From: Chthoniobacteraceae bacterium
GTDB taxonomy: Bacteria; Verrucomicrobiota; Verrucomicrobiia; Chthoniobacterales; Chthoniobacteraceae
DNA: 64,000 nt
Assembly (NCBI GenBank): GCA_028293625.1
Contig: JAQGOL010000024.1
Span: 248,001-312,000 of the forward strand
Reading direction: 5' to 3'
Each line of letters opens with the position of its first letter. Within the stretch, counting starts at the first letter, position 1. Below the pieces are notes generated by a model. It ran no database searches. It worked only from the letters and a program-made list of their open reading frames with translations, and was not told the origin of the DNA. The position numbers and the translations under genes are program-made. Of this stretch, positions 1 through 10,850 are shown piece after piece.

Positions 1-306
1 TTGCGCCATGTGGACGAGGGTCGGGTAGATGGCCTGATCGCCGTGGGGATGATAGTTACCCATCGTTTCGCCGACGATCTTCGCGCACTTAAGATGTTTG
101 CGATTGGGCTGCACGCCCAGTTCGTTCATGGCAAAAAGAATGCGCCGCTGGGAAGGTTTGAGTCCGTCGCGCGCATCCGGCAGTGCCCGGGAAATAATAA
201 CCGACATCGAGTAGTCGAGAAACGACTGCGACATCTCGTGGGCCACATTGACAGGGATCTCGTTGCGCGGATTAACAGGTTCGACTTTTTCGTTTGGGTT
301 GGACAT
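1..306 (-). CDS. gyrA: DNA gyrase subunit A, N-terminal part (cut by window edge)
   Basis: This is the ATP-independent strand-cleaving subunit of DNA gyrase, which pairs with GyrB to introduce negative supercoils. Read on the minus strand from the ATG at 306, it begins [10 protein letters not shown] and continues into the conserved GyrA start with [18 protein letters not shown], then [11 protein letters not shown], the [17 protein letters not shown] segment, and runs out of the window in YPTLVHMAQ. About 102 codons are present; the catalytic tyrosine lies outside. It follows gyrB in the same direction after a gap of about 190 bp in which I see no gene, so the two may be co-transcribed. Confidence 0.95.
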   Translation of the reverse strand, partial: MSNPNEKVEPVNPRNEIPVNVAHEMSQSFLDYSMSVIISRALPDARDGLKPSQRRILFAMNELGVQPNRKHLKCAKIVGETMGNYHPHGDQAIYPTLVHMAQ

Positions 307-497
307 CGGGACGGAAAGGGAATTCTGACTAAAAAAGAGGATTCGCCGGTTTAGACAGGATTAAAGAATAGGAGATGGATGCTTGAATTCCGTATAACGG
401 TATTTCAGGCGGCGGTCAGCGAAAGAGCTCGATAATCGCGGTCAGCTTGCAAGCCGCGGCTCCGCGCTGCATGGCAGAAATCGGCGCGAGGTCAGCT

Positions 498-3128
<2,631 letters not shown>

Positions 3129-3258
3129 TCAGGACTCTAGGTGCGCCAGGGGGTGGCCACAACGCTTTTTTTCCTCGCGCAAGTAGGGATTCCCATCCCC
3201 ATTTCAGCGCGTCGAAACCCATTTTCCTTCAGATGCGGGTGGACACCATTTCAACGCT

Positions 3259-4848
3259 TTGAAAAGGTCGCCCACTTTGAAATCTGCTCTCTGGATTTGC
3301 TTTTGTCTGCTCCTGGCCGGCGTCGTGCGCTGCCACAATCTGCGCGACGTCTTTGTGGGCGGCCGCGTTTACTTTGTCGACGCGGATTGTTACTCGCGGA
3401 TGACCCGGGCCCGGTCGGTGGCGGAACACCCGGGCAGCGTGGTCCGGCATCATGATTTTGAGAATTTCCCCCAGGGCATCGACTCGCATGTCACCGCCCC
3501 GATGGATTATCTGATCGTCGCCGGGAAATGGGCCGCCGATTGCACTTTGCGTATCGCGGACCCCGCCGGGACGAGCGTTTTACGAGGGCAGGAACTCGAC
3601 TTGTCCGGTGCGTTTATCTCGCCGCTTCTTGGGATGATGACATGCGCTTTCCTCGGGATCTGGGCCCGCCGTGGGAATGGGTTGCCCGGCGCGGGAGCGG
3701 TCCCGCTGCTTTTCGCAATCAGCCCGATTCTTGTGCACGGGACGGTGCTCGGGCGCCCCGACCACCAGTCGTTGTTAATTTTTCTGCTTGCCGTGGCGCT
3801 TGGAGCGGAGAGCCGGCTTTCATTCAATCTGACGCGGCGCTGGGCGATCGTCGGCGGTCTTGCGTGGGCAATGGCGCTCTGGGTCTCTTTTTATGAACCG
3901 CTTGTCCTGCTTTCCGCCGTCGCATTAGCGTGGGCGGTATGCGCGCCTAAAAAGCTGCTTACGGCCGAGCGCGGCGCGTGGCTCATCGCTTTTGGACTGC
4001 TAAGCGCCATCGCTTTCGGGATCGAAGGATGGCGCATCCATCCGGTCGATCCGGCGTTGCTTGTTTATTTCACCAATTGGAGTTCCACGATCGGCGAGCT
4101 GGGGCATCCGAGCTTTGGCGAGCTTCTGCGCTGGCTGGGATTTGGAATTGTCGCGGCGCCGGTCCTGCTCGTTTTGGCGGGACGCCATGATCGCCGTGCC
4201 TGGCCGGTTTTGGCCCTTTTGTTGATGGCCGTTGGGTTGGCGTGCTGGCAGCTGCGGTGGGGCTATTTTCTCGCGCTCCTCTTTGTCATGACGCTTCCCA
4301 TGCAGCTTGCGGTGCTGCGCCGCCGGTGGGTGATCTGGACCTGGGTGGGCATTTTGCTTTGGCCCATCGCTCAGGAGTGGGATGCCCAGTTGTTTTCGGA
4401 ATCGGATACGCGGATGGAACAGCAACGTCTCGAGCCGGTGCTCCTGCGCCAGATTGCCGGGAATATGCGCGGCGATGGGACGCAATCTTTCCTCGCGCCA
4501 TGGTGGATCTCGCCGGCGGTTGCTTATTGGTCAGGGGTGCCGGGCGTGGCGGGGAGCGCTCATGAAGGGATCAGCGGGATCGCCGATAGCGCGCGCGTTT
4601 ACCTGGCCCCGACTCCCGAAGCGGCCGCTCCGATTCTCCGGGCGCGCCGCGTCCGCTGGATCATTGCCGATGAGGCGGCGCGTGAGATCGATACTTCCCG
4701 CGTAATCCTCGGGGTTCCCGCCCCGGAACGCGCGTTTGCATCTCTGCTGCTGGAGCCGTCCGGCCCCGACGCCCCCTTCCTGCACCGCGCCTTTGCGAAC
4801 GATTTCTTCAAGCTCTTTTCTGTCGACGACTCTAAACTCCCCCAATGA
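3259..4848 (+). CDS. STT3/PglB-like GT-C family membrane glycosyltransferase
   Basis: A 529-residue polytopic inner-membrane protein resembling oligosaccharyltransferases (STT3/PglB/AglB) that use lipid-linked sugars. A signal-anchor is followed by DADCYSRMTR near residues 41-50, matching the GT-C acidic D-x-D of the first external loop, and by GRPDHQS near 165, like the STT3 DxxDH region. About ten hydrophobic segments follow. Near residue 415 is APWWISPAVAYWSG, which lines up with the STT3 WWDYG region but lacks its Asp. The TTG at 3259 is assumed as start; another TTG lies six codons on. The stop overlaps the next start (ATGA), suggesting coupling. The exact substrate is unknown; it could instead be a general GT-C/PMT-like enzyme. 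Confidence 0.75.
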   Translation: MKRSPTLKSALWICFCLLLAGVVRCHNLRDVFVGGRVYFVDADCYSRMTRARSVAEHPGSVVRHHDFENFPQGIDSHVTAPMDYLIVAGKWAADCTLRIADPAGTSVLRGQELDLSGAFISPLLGMMTCAFLGIWARRGNGLPGAGAVPLLFAISPILVHGTVLGRPDHQSLLIFLLAVALGAESRLSFNLTRRWAIVGGLAWAMALWVSFYEPLVLLSAVALAWAVCAPKKLLTAERGAWLIAFGLLSAIAFGIEGWRIHPVDPALLVYFTNWSSTIGELGHPSFGELLRWLGFGIVAAPVLLVLAGRHDRRAWPVLALLLMAVGLACWQLRWGYFLALLFVMTLPMQLAVLRRRWVIWTWVGILLWPIAQEWDAQLFSESDTRMEQQRLEPVLLRQIAGNMRGDGTQSFLAPWWISPAVAYWSGVPGVAGSAHEGISGIADSARVYLAPTPEAAAPILRARRVRWIIADEAAREIDTSRVILGVPAPERAFASLLLEPSGPDAPFLHRAFANDFFKLFSVDDSKLPQ

Positions 4849-6251
4849 GCACAGACGACTCCTACGATTTTGTGGTGATTGGCGGCGGCAGCGCCGGTTA
4901 CGCCGGGGCGGCGACCGCCGCGCAACTCGGTTTACGGACCGTAGTGATCGAGGGCGGCGAGGAGGTGGGCGGGCTCTGCATTTTGCGCGGCTGCATGCCG
5001 AGCAAGGCACTCCTGGAATCGGCAAGGCGCGCCGAATCAATCCGCCGCGCGGGCGAATTCGGATTGATGGCGGAATACTACGGGCCGGACGGGCCGATGA
5101 TCCAGGCTCGCAAGCGGGTGCTCGTCACCGAGTTTGCCGAACACCGGCGGGGCCAGCTCCAGAGCGGCCGATTTGATTTTGTGCGAGGCAAGGCGCGCTT
5201 TACCGATTCGCATTCATTGGAAGTGATGCTGACTGAAGGCGGCACACGGCGTATCACAGGCCGCGCGTTTTTGGTCGCCACGGGTTCAGAGGTCAACCAC
5301 GTCATTGTGCCGGGCCTCGATGAAACGGGCAGTTGGGATAGCGATGAGGTGCTCAACTCGGCTCACATTCCAAAATCAGTGATTGTATTGGGCGGCGGCG
5401 CCATTGCGCTGGAGTTTGCCAGTTTTTATGCCGGAATCGGCTCGGCGGTTACGGTGCTGCAACGCGGCCCGCATCTGCTCAAGGAAGTCGATGTGGATGT
5501 CTCGGAGGCGCTTCGCGAAGGCCTTGAAAAGCACGGGATCCGCGTTTTTTGCAAAACCGCCCTCGTCGGCGTGGAACGTCATGGCGCCGTAAAGCGGGTC
5601 ACATTTTACAAGGACGGCGAACGGCAAACGGCGGAAGCGGAGGAAATCATTTACGCGCTTGGGCGGCGTCCAATGACCGAGGGATTCGGACTCGAGGAAG
5701 CCGGTGTAAAACTCAAGGATTGCGCGATTGAGGTGAACGAACGGCAGCAATCGAGTCACGAGCACATTTTTGCGGCCGGCGATGTTTGCGGTCCATTTGA
5801 GGTGGTGCATATCGCCATCCAGCAGGGCGAAATGGCCGCCCGCAATGCCGCCCGGTTGCTTGGGCTTAGGGCGGATGCATGGGAGATGATGGATTATAAG
5901 CAGAACCTTTTTGTGGTCTTCACCCATCCTGAGGTTGCCGTGACAGGCCTGACCGAACACGAGGCCGTCGCCAGGGGAGTTGACATTGTCACCGCTTCCT
6001 ATCCGTTCGCCGATCATGGGAAGTCGCTTGTCCGCGGCGAGACCGACGGGTTTGTGAAATTGTTGTGCGCGCGCGATTCACGGCAAATCCTGGGCGCGGC
6101 GGTGATTGGGCCCGCGGCTTCCGAACTGATTCACGAGGTGGCTGTGGCGCTGCATTTCGGGGCAAAAGCGGGGGATCTGGCGCGGGTGCCGCATTATCAT
6201 CCGACGCTGAGTGAGATCTGGCTTTATCCGGCGGAAGAACTGGCCGGGTAG
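4845..6251 (+). CDS. FAD/NAD(P) disulfide oxidoreductase (dihydrolipoamide dehydrogenase-like)
   Basis: A 468-residue class I pyridine nucleotide-disulfide oxidoreductase. It has the N-terminal FAD Rossmann motif (VIGGGSAGYAGA), the redox-active pair in GLCILRGCMPSK, a second GxGxxA-type NAD(P) site (VLGGGAIALEFASF), the FAD-contact FAAGDV, and the C-terminal dimerisation region with HYHPTLSEIW, which supplies the His-Glu pair typical of dihydrolipoamide dehydrogenase. No HMA domain or C-terminal Cys pair of mercuric reductase is present. There are no 2-oxoacid dehydrogenase genes nearby, so the substrate is unclear. The start ATG overlaps the stop of the STT3-like gene by 4 nt, linking it to an envelope context. 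Confidence 0.9.
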   Translation: MSTDDSYDFVVIGGGSAGYAGAATAAQLGLRTVVIEGGEEVGGLCILRGCMPSKALLESARRAESIRRAGEFGLMAEYYGPDGPMIQARKRVLVTEFAEHRRGQLQSGRFDFVRGKARFTDSHSLEVMLTEGGTRRITGRAFLVATGSEVNHVIVPGLDETGSWDSDEVLNSAHIPKSVIVLGGGAIALEFASFYAGIGSAVTVLQRGPHLLKEVDVDVSEALREGLEKHGIRVFCKTALVGVERHGAVKRVTFYKDGERQTAEAEEIIYALGRRPMTEGFGLEEAGVKLKDCAIEVNERQQSSHEHIFAAGDVCGPFEVVHIAIQQGEMAARNAARLLGLRADAWEMMDYKQNLFVVFTHPEVAVTGLTEHEAVARGVDIVTASYPFADHGKSLVRGETDGFVKLLCARDSRQILGAAVIGPAASELIHEVAVALHFGAKAGDLARVPHYHPTLSEIWLYPAEELAG

Positions 6252-6309
6252 GGGAGGGGGAGAAAAGAAGCGTTTGACCGATAAATTTTGAATGATAAAT
6301 CAGGCGGCG

Positions 6310-6337
6310 TTGACACCCTAGCGGTGGCGGGTAAGAG
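6310..6337 (+). promoter_or_regulatory. Candidate sigma-70 promoter for the bactofilin pair
   Basis: A perfect -35 hexamer TTGACA at 6310-6315 is followed after 16 nt by TAAGAG at 6332-6337, a weak -10. Transcription would begin near 6344, which argues that translation starts at the ATG at 6443 rather than the GTG at 6344. The weak -10 keeps confidence low. Confidence 0.35.
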
Positions 6338-6442
6338 TCGCGCGTGTTCAGCCGAATTCTCCCTCCGAAGCCTACCGCTCCGGTGGTTTCACACACCTCA
6401 CACTCCGACGACCCCCCGTCGTCAACAACCGCATCCGAAGAT

Positions 6443-6862
6443 ATGTCCGAGACTTATAGCAGTAACAATCCAAGCAACCGCAACATCCTCTCCGCCGATG
6501 TGGAGATCAAAGGATCGATCAAATTCACCAACGACCTGACCATCGACGGCAAGGTGGAGGGTGAGATCACTTCCCAGGGCATCCTGACTGTGGGCGAGAA
6601 CGCCGAGATCCGGGGCGAAATCAAAACCAAATCGGCCACCGTCCATGGCCGTGTGACAGGCAACATCACCGTGGAAGAACGCTGCGAGCTCAAAGCCCGC
6701 GCGGTGCTCCATGGCGATTTGAAAGCCACCCGTCTGGTGATCGAAGAAGGCGCCACCTTCATCGGCAAATCGGAAGTTTCCCCGAACAAAGTCACCGCAA
6801 TGAAGCCTGACGCTGGCCGCCCTGCTGAGCCAGCCAAAGTGGCCGCCGTCACCGCGCGCTAA
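6443..6862 (+). CDS. Bactofilin (polymer-forming cytoskeletal protein)
   Basis: A bactofilin of about 139 residues: a short polar lead, then a beta-helix core of hydrophobic/Gly alternating rungs (VEIKGSIKF, LTIDGKVEGEI, LTVGENAEIRGEI, ATVHGRVTGNI, VLHGDLKATRLVIEEGATF) and an Ala/Pro/Lys tail. Bactofilins self-assemble into filaments without nucleotides and scaffold cell-shape or envelope proteins. The ATG at 6443 is preferred over the upstream in-frame GTG at 6344 because the bactofilin homology begins just after it and a GAAG purine stretch lies 5-8 nt upstream. A second, zinc-ribbon bactofilin begins 12 nt after the stop, so the two are an operon and may co-polymerise. Confidence 0.9.
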   Translation: MSETYSSNNPSNRNILSADVEIKGSIKFTNDLTIDGKVEGEITSQGILTVGENAEIRGEIKTKSATVHGRVTGNITVEERCELKARAVLHGDLKATRLVIEEGATFIGKSEVSPNKVTAMKPDAGRPAEPAKVAAVTAR

Positions 6863-6874
6863 GCGTGGCCCATT

Positions 6875-7735
6875 GTGGCCAGCAGCAATACCCCCAAGCA
6901 GCTTGAGAAGATCAGTGCGGACTGCCCGCATTGTGGCTTTAGCCAGCTTGAATCGGCTTACGCCAAGTCGACATTTTGCCGCAAGTGCGGCGAGCATTTC
7001 AGTATCGAAAAACTTTTGTTAAAAGAAGCGACGAGCCTCAAGGGGCCCTCCTTCTTTGACAAACTTTCGAAGCTGGTTTCGCGTGAAAAAATCCGGACAG
7101 TCACCTGCTTTAGTTGTCACGCCAGACAGCAGGTCAGCACCGAAGCGCAGTCTACTTCGTGTGCGCAGTGCGGGTCATATATTGATCTGCGGGAATTTAA
7201 AATTGACGGTCCTTTCGGACGCAGCATCCAAACGCAAGGCGAGGTCATCATCACTCCCAAGGGCGATGTGGCCAGTTCGCGCATTGCCTGCGGCTCCGCT
7301 TTTATCGAAGGCAAATTCAAAGGAACCCTCTTTTGCACCGGCATCGCCCGGGTGCGGATGAAGGGGAAATTTGTCGGCGCCGTGGAGAGCGAAGCTCTTG
7401 TGATTGAGAAAAAGTCCGAAGTGGAATTTGTCCGTGCCGTAAAGGTGCGTTCGCTTGAAATTAATGGAAAAACGATCGCGCATGTTGAATGCGACGGGCG
7501 GGTGACTATTAACAAAGGCGGCGCTCTGGAGGGTTCCGTTCATGCGCGAGCTATCACCATCGAAAAGGGTGGCAGCTTTAGCGGCGAACTCTCCATCGGA
7601 TTACCCGAAGGGGAACAATTGCCTGAACACGCGCAAGTGCCCGAAAGTGAGCAGCCGCCCGGGCAAGCGCTTCAAATCCCGCAGGACTCTGAATTAACCC
7701 GCGATCCGGAAGTCAACGCGGCAACCGAGGCCTGA
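6875..7735 (+). CDS. Bactofilin-domain protein with two N-terminal zinc ribbons
   Basis: A 286-residue protein starting at a GTG. Residues 17-38 hold CPHC and CRKC separated by 14 residues; residues 78-99 hold CFSC and CAQC with the same 14-residue spacing, so there are two zinc-ribbon modules joined by a basic linker. From about 110 to 245 is a bactofilin-like beta-helix (VIITPKGDVASSRI, FIEGKFKGTL, MKGKFVGAVES, LEINGKTIAHVECDG, GALEGSVHARAITIEKGG). The tail is Pro/Glu-rich. It likely adds a protein- or nucleic-acid-binding head to a bactofilin polymer formed with the upstream gene. A strong terminator follows 50 bp after the stop. Domain calls are by pattern. Confidence 0.85.
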   Translation: MASSNTPKQLEKISADCPHCGFSQLESAYAKSTFCRKCGEHFSIEKLLLKEATSLKGPSFFDKLSKLVSREKIRTVTCFSCHARQQVSTEAQSTSCAQCGSYIDLREFKIDGPFGRSIQTQGEVIITPKGDVASSRIACGSAFIEGKFKGTLFCTGIARVRMKGKFVGAVESEALVIEKKSEVEFVRAVKVRSLEINGKTIAHVECDGRVTINKGGALEGSVHARAITIEKGGSFSGELSIGLPEGEQLPEHAQVPESEQPPGQALQIPQDSELTRDPEVNAATEA

Positions 7736-7783
7736 AACTGCCTGGTCACGCCTCCCAGGCGCGACCCTACTGACCAAACCATT

Positions 7784-7825
7784 TTCCTCGTCCCGGACTT
7801 AAGTTCCGGGACGAGGAATTTTTTT
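7784..7825 (+). terminator. Rho-independent terminator after the bactofilin pair
   Basis: A 14-bp perfect stem (7784-7797 with 7805-7818) around a 7-nt loop is followed by seven T residues at 7819-7825. On the other strand the stem is followed by A residues, so it serves the plus-strand bactofilin operon. Confidence 0.92.
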
Positions 7826-7835
7826 GTCTATTTGG

Positions 7836-8387
7836 TTAGCAAAGCCGCCGCAACCGCCGCCATCCGGCCAGCACGCCAAAGCCGCCTAACAACATCACAG
7901 CCGCGCCAGGCTCCGGGACGACGGTCAGGGTTCCCGCACCGGAGAAGTATTCGTCGTTCTTGAAGAGCGCGCTGCTTAAACTGCTGCCGTAAGTGCCGGC
8001 CGGCTGCGCGATCGCGCCTAATACCAGGCTGCCGGCAATTTCACTGACGCCCGCTCCAAGTTGGAGGTAGCCGAAGTCCGCGGTGCCAGCCGTGCCTCCG
8101 CCGGCCAGGGTGAGCGTGGCACTATCGGAGATCGCATTAAGCACACCGGATTGAATGCTGAATTTAATGGCGCTGCTTTGGACAGTGATATTCCCCGTGC
8201 CGATTGAACTGCCGGCTCCCGACACGGCAAGCGTGCCTTTGGTGATCGTCGTTAATCCTGTATAAATGTTCGTTCCCAAAAGGGTCAGCGTGCCAGCGCC
8301 CACTTTGGTTAGCTTGGCGCCCACCGATGTCGCGCCACCGGCCCCCGCGTTTTCCGGTGAGCACGCCTTCGATGCCGTGGAAAACAA
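7836..8387 (-). pseudogene. 5'-truncated autotransporter-strand/PEP-CTERM protein
   Basis: The 183-residue frame carries the C-terminal part of a secreted beta-helix protein. LTKVGAGTLTLLGTN with YTGLTTITKGTL matches the autotransporter-associated beta strand repeat, and the end VPEPGAAVMLLGGFG...GWRRLRR is a PEP-CTERM sorting tail (Pro-Glu-Pro, one membrane helix, basic end) recognised by exosortase. No signal peptide or upstream beta-helix is present; the frame begins abruptly with MFSTASKACSPENAG. The 5' end abuts another truncated gene on the opposite strand. I read it as the 3' remnant of a larger gene, although it remains open and could in principle be expressed. Confidence 0.7.
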
Positions 8388-8407
8388 ATTCCAGCAAGGG
8401 CCACCTC

Positions 8408-8871
8408 ATGGGCTTCCTTTTCCAGGACAAAGGCGCCGGTGGTTTTGACGGCGGTTCAGTCGTGCTGAGCGGACCGCTGAACCGCACCCTCGTTACCGAT
8501 GCCACGGGTTTTTTTGGCGCAGTCGATTTGCCCACCGGCACTTATACCTTGTCGGTCAACGAGCCAGGTTACCGTCCCTTGAGTCGAACCATTGTTGTCG
8601 CGGGAACGGCCGTGGCGCAAACCACTCTCTTACCCGCCGTGGTGCCGCTTGAGTTTACCTCCGTTGTTCGCGCCTTCGCTCCATCGCGGCTCACCGTGAC
8701 TTGGTATTCGGTGCCGGGCCGCACACCTATCGCATTGAGGGCACGAATGATTTGCTGGCATGGTCGCCGGTGGCGTCCGGCGTGGCTGCCGCCAGCGCCT
8801 CAACGACGTTTTCTTACACACTTCCCGACGCTTGGAACGCTCAGGCTTTCCTGCACGTGACCGAAGAGTAA
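8408..8871 (+). pseudogene. Frameshifted, 5'-truncated carboxypeptidase-regulatory-like protein
   Basis: From about 8440 the frame encodes a CarboxypepD_reg-like beta-sandwich (GGSVVLSGPLNRTLVTDATG, then DLPTGTYTLSVNEPGY). After LTVTWYSVPGR the family pattern continues only in another frame as TYRIEGTNDLLAWSPV and ends VTEE at the TAA at 8869-8871. The shift fits a duplicated AC dinucleotide at 8723-8726 in acac. There is no signal peptide, and the 5' end runs into the truncated PEP-CTERM gene on the other strand. Both defects indicate a pseudogene. Confidence 0.75.
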
Positions 8872-8982
8872 GCGCTTGCTTATCAATTTAAAAAGCAGGC
8901 AGCCGGAAAGCCGGACACTCTGAACTTGCGCAAACCCACAGATGGCTTGGGCGCTTTCCTGCCCATGTTATAACCTGGACGG

Positions 8983-10008
8983 TTATTGCTTTTCGGGAGC
9001 CGGGGCCGGTTCGGCTGCTGCGGGAGCCGGCGCGTTGCTGGCGTCCGATTTCGGCTCCACAGGCGGCGTTGCCGGAACAGGTGCCGCGGGTGCAGGAACC
9101 GGTGCCGCGGGTGCAGGAACAGGTGTGGCGGGCGTCGGAACAGGTGTGGCGGGTGCAGGAATCGGTGCGGCGGGTGCAGGAACAGGCGCGGCGGGCGTCG
9201 GAACCGGTGCGGCGGGTGCCGGAACAGGCGCGGCGGGCGTCGGAGCAGGTGCGGCGGGTGCCGGAACCGATGCGGCGGGTGCCGGAACCGATGCGGCGGG
9301 TGCAGCTTCCGGAGCGGGTGTGGTTGGAGCAGGCGTGACTTCCGGCGCAGGCGTCACTGCTTGTTCAGCAGACGGAGTCGCGGCGGATTCCGCGGCCTTC
9401 AGCTTTTTGCTCTCGGAGCGCGCTTCCATCGCAAACTGGGTCTGACCGAATTGGGAAGTGACCTGATCGTAAAGCCGGCGTGCCTGATCGATCTGGCCTT
9501 TGCCTTTTTGGATGCGTGCCTGGGCGAGAAGCGCGATCGGCGCGCTATAGGCAACCGGGTAAGTGGTGGCGACTTTCTGATACGTGCTCAGCGCCTCATC
9601 GATCTTGCCCTGGGTTTCAAGATTCAATGCAAGACTCAGCCACGCGCCACTAATAAGCGGATGCTCAGGATGCCCGGAGGTAAATTTTTGAAGATTTACT
9701 GCCGCTTCATCATATTTTCCCTCGTTGCGGAGTTGTTCAGCAAGAAGCAGTTCGGCGTTTGCCGCCACGACCGAACGGGGATGCTCAGCGATGACCTTGC
9801 TGAGTTCTTCGTTGCTCTTGGCCGCGGCAAATGCGCGCTCAGCCGATTCCCGTGCTTTGCGCTGCGTGTATTCAAGAACTCCGAACACGATCAGCGCGGC
9901 CACAAGCAGCACGGCAAAGAGCTTGATCTTGCTTTTGTGCTGAAGCCAAAAAACTAGGGGATCAAAACCGGTCTCTTCAGGTTGCGTCGAATCGGCGGGG
10001 CTGGACAT
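8983..10008 (-). CDS. Membrane-anchored TPR protein with Pro/Ala repeat tail
   Basis: A 341-residue protein with a short cytoplasmic lead, one membrane helix (IKLFAVLLVAALIVFGVL), then a periplasmic tetratricopeptide-like domain (EHPRSVVAANAELLLAEQLRNEGKYDEA and two further repeats). This layout resembles the YfgM/BamD-type TPR proteins that help envelope assembly. The C-terminal third is low-complexity, repeating APVPAPA/APVPTPA, encoded by a 21-bp tandem repeat. The ATG at 10008 is preferred to the TTG at 10047 because the preceding 13 residues look non-coding. The tail may span peptidoglycan or act as a flexible spacer. Confidence 0.8.
   Translation of the reverse strand: MSSPADSTQPEETGFDPLVFWLQHKSKIKLFAVLLVAALIVFGVLEYTQRKARESAERAFAAAKSNEELSKVIAEHPRSVVAANAELLLAEQLRNEGKYDEAAVNLQKFTSGHPEHPLISGAWLSLALNLETQGKIDEALSTYQKVATTYPVAYSAPIALLAQARIQKGKGQIDQARRLYDQVTSQFGQTQFAMEARSESKKLKAAESAATPSAEQAVTPAPEVTPAPTTPAPEAAPAASVPAPAASVPAPAAPAPTPAAPVPAPAAPVPTPAAPVPAPAAPIPAPATPVPTPATPVPAPAAPVPAPAAPVPATPPVEPKSDASNAPAPAAAEPAPAPEKQ
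9076..9306 (-). repeat. 21-bp tandem repeat, eleven copies, coding
   Basis: Eleven near-identical 21-bp units, for example aacaggtgccgcgggtgcagg, run without a break and encode seven-residue Pro/Ala units in the TPR protein tail. All units keep the reading frame. Units differ mainly at a few positions and alternate between two sub-types (gtgcagg and gcgtcgg ends), as expected from past unit duplication. Confidence 0.9.
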
Positions 10009-10054
10009 AAGGGGGAGGAACTTTTCAAAGCCTCTGGCGCAGCGCAAGCATTGA

Positions 10055-10732
10055 TCAGTCGCGACGTGCGATCAATTCGTGATTTTGCCGGCTCTTAACG
10101 ATCGTATTCTCAGGAGCGACGCCCTGCCACTGGGTTCCGGGATAAAGAATGGCGCGGCGTCCTATCATCGAGCCGGGATTAATCACCGAGTTGCAGCCGA
10201 TCTCCGCATGATCGCCAATGACGGCGCCAAACTTGCGCAACCCCGTCGCCACGAGGCCGTCCTCGCTCATGATTCGAATCTCGCCGCGATCGAGCCGCAC
10301 ATTGGAAAGAATCACGCCGGCTCCGAGGTGCCCGCGAAAGCCGACGATCGAATCCCCCACGTAGTTAAAATGCGGGATCTGCGCCTGGTCAAAAATGATC
10401 GAGTTCTTGAATTCGCATGCGTTGCCGAGCACGCAGCCCGAACCGACGATCACATTCTCGCGGATGTAGCAGCCGTTGCGAATTTCGCATCCTTCACCGA
10501 TCCACGCCGGCCCTTTGATCATGGCGCCTTGTTCAATGACGGTTCCTTTGCCGATAAAAACCGCGCCGCTGATAAATGGTTTTCCGATCAGCCGTCCATG
10601 GATGCCGGGCTTGAGGCGGAACTGGAGATAGCTGGGGATTTGCTTGAGGGCATCCCAGGCATGGACCGCGTTATCAAAGAGCATGCGGTGCTCAGTGTGA
10701 TTTAGATCGAGATATTTTTCCGGAGCAAACAT
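10055..10732 (-). CDS. Left-handed beta-helix (hexapeptide repeat) transferase-like protein
   Basis: A 225-residue protein built largely from hexapeptide repeats of the [LIV]-G-x-x-x-x type (VFIGKGTVIEQGAMI, AWIGEGCEIRNGCYI, VIVGSGCVLGNACEF, AVIGDHAEIGCNSVI, SMIGRRAILYPG), the fold of GlmU C-terminal and LpxA-type acyltransferases and of sugar-nucleotidyltransferase tails. It lacks a nucleotidyltransferase N-terminal domain. The middle segment IPHFNYVGDSIVG followed by HLGAGV resembles the GlmU acetyltransferase region. It is probably an acyl- or acetyltransferase acting on a nucleotide sugar. The substrate cannot be told from the sequence. Confidence 0.75.
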   Translation of the reverse strand: MFAPEKYLDLNHTEHRMLFDNAVHAWDALKQIPSYLQFRLKPGIHGRLIGKPFISGAVFIGKGTVIEQGAMIKGPAWIGEGCEIRNGCYIRENVIVGSGCVLGNACEFKNSIIFDQAQIPHFNYVGDSIVGFRGHLGAGVILSNVRLDRGEIRIMSEDGLVATGLRKFGAVIGDHAEIGCNSVINPGSMIGRRAILYPGTQWQGVAPENTIVKSRQNHELIARRD

Positions 10733-10850
10733 GGCAAAAGCGGCGCGGCTGGTTGGCGTCGTCGGCTGGTTCTTAGACCGGATTCAAAAGATTGACAGGC
10801 TAAAAGCAAGCGCGAGGGGAACGCCTTGGAGCGTCGCCACGCGTCCTGTT

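Noticed and set aside
4845-6251. Mercuric reductase
   Set aside because: No N-terminal HMA domain and no C-terminal Cys pair; the C-terminal HPT-x-SE block fits dihydrolipoamide dehydrogenase-type enzymes.
9076-9306. Possible CRISPR array
   Set aside because: The 21-bp units are contiguous with no spacers and encode an in-frame Pro/Ala repeat.
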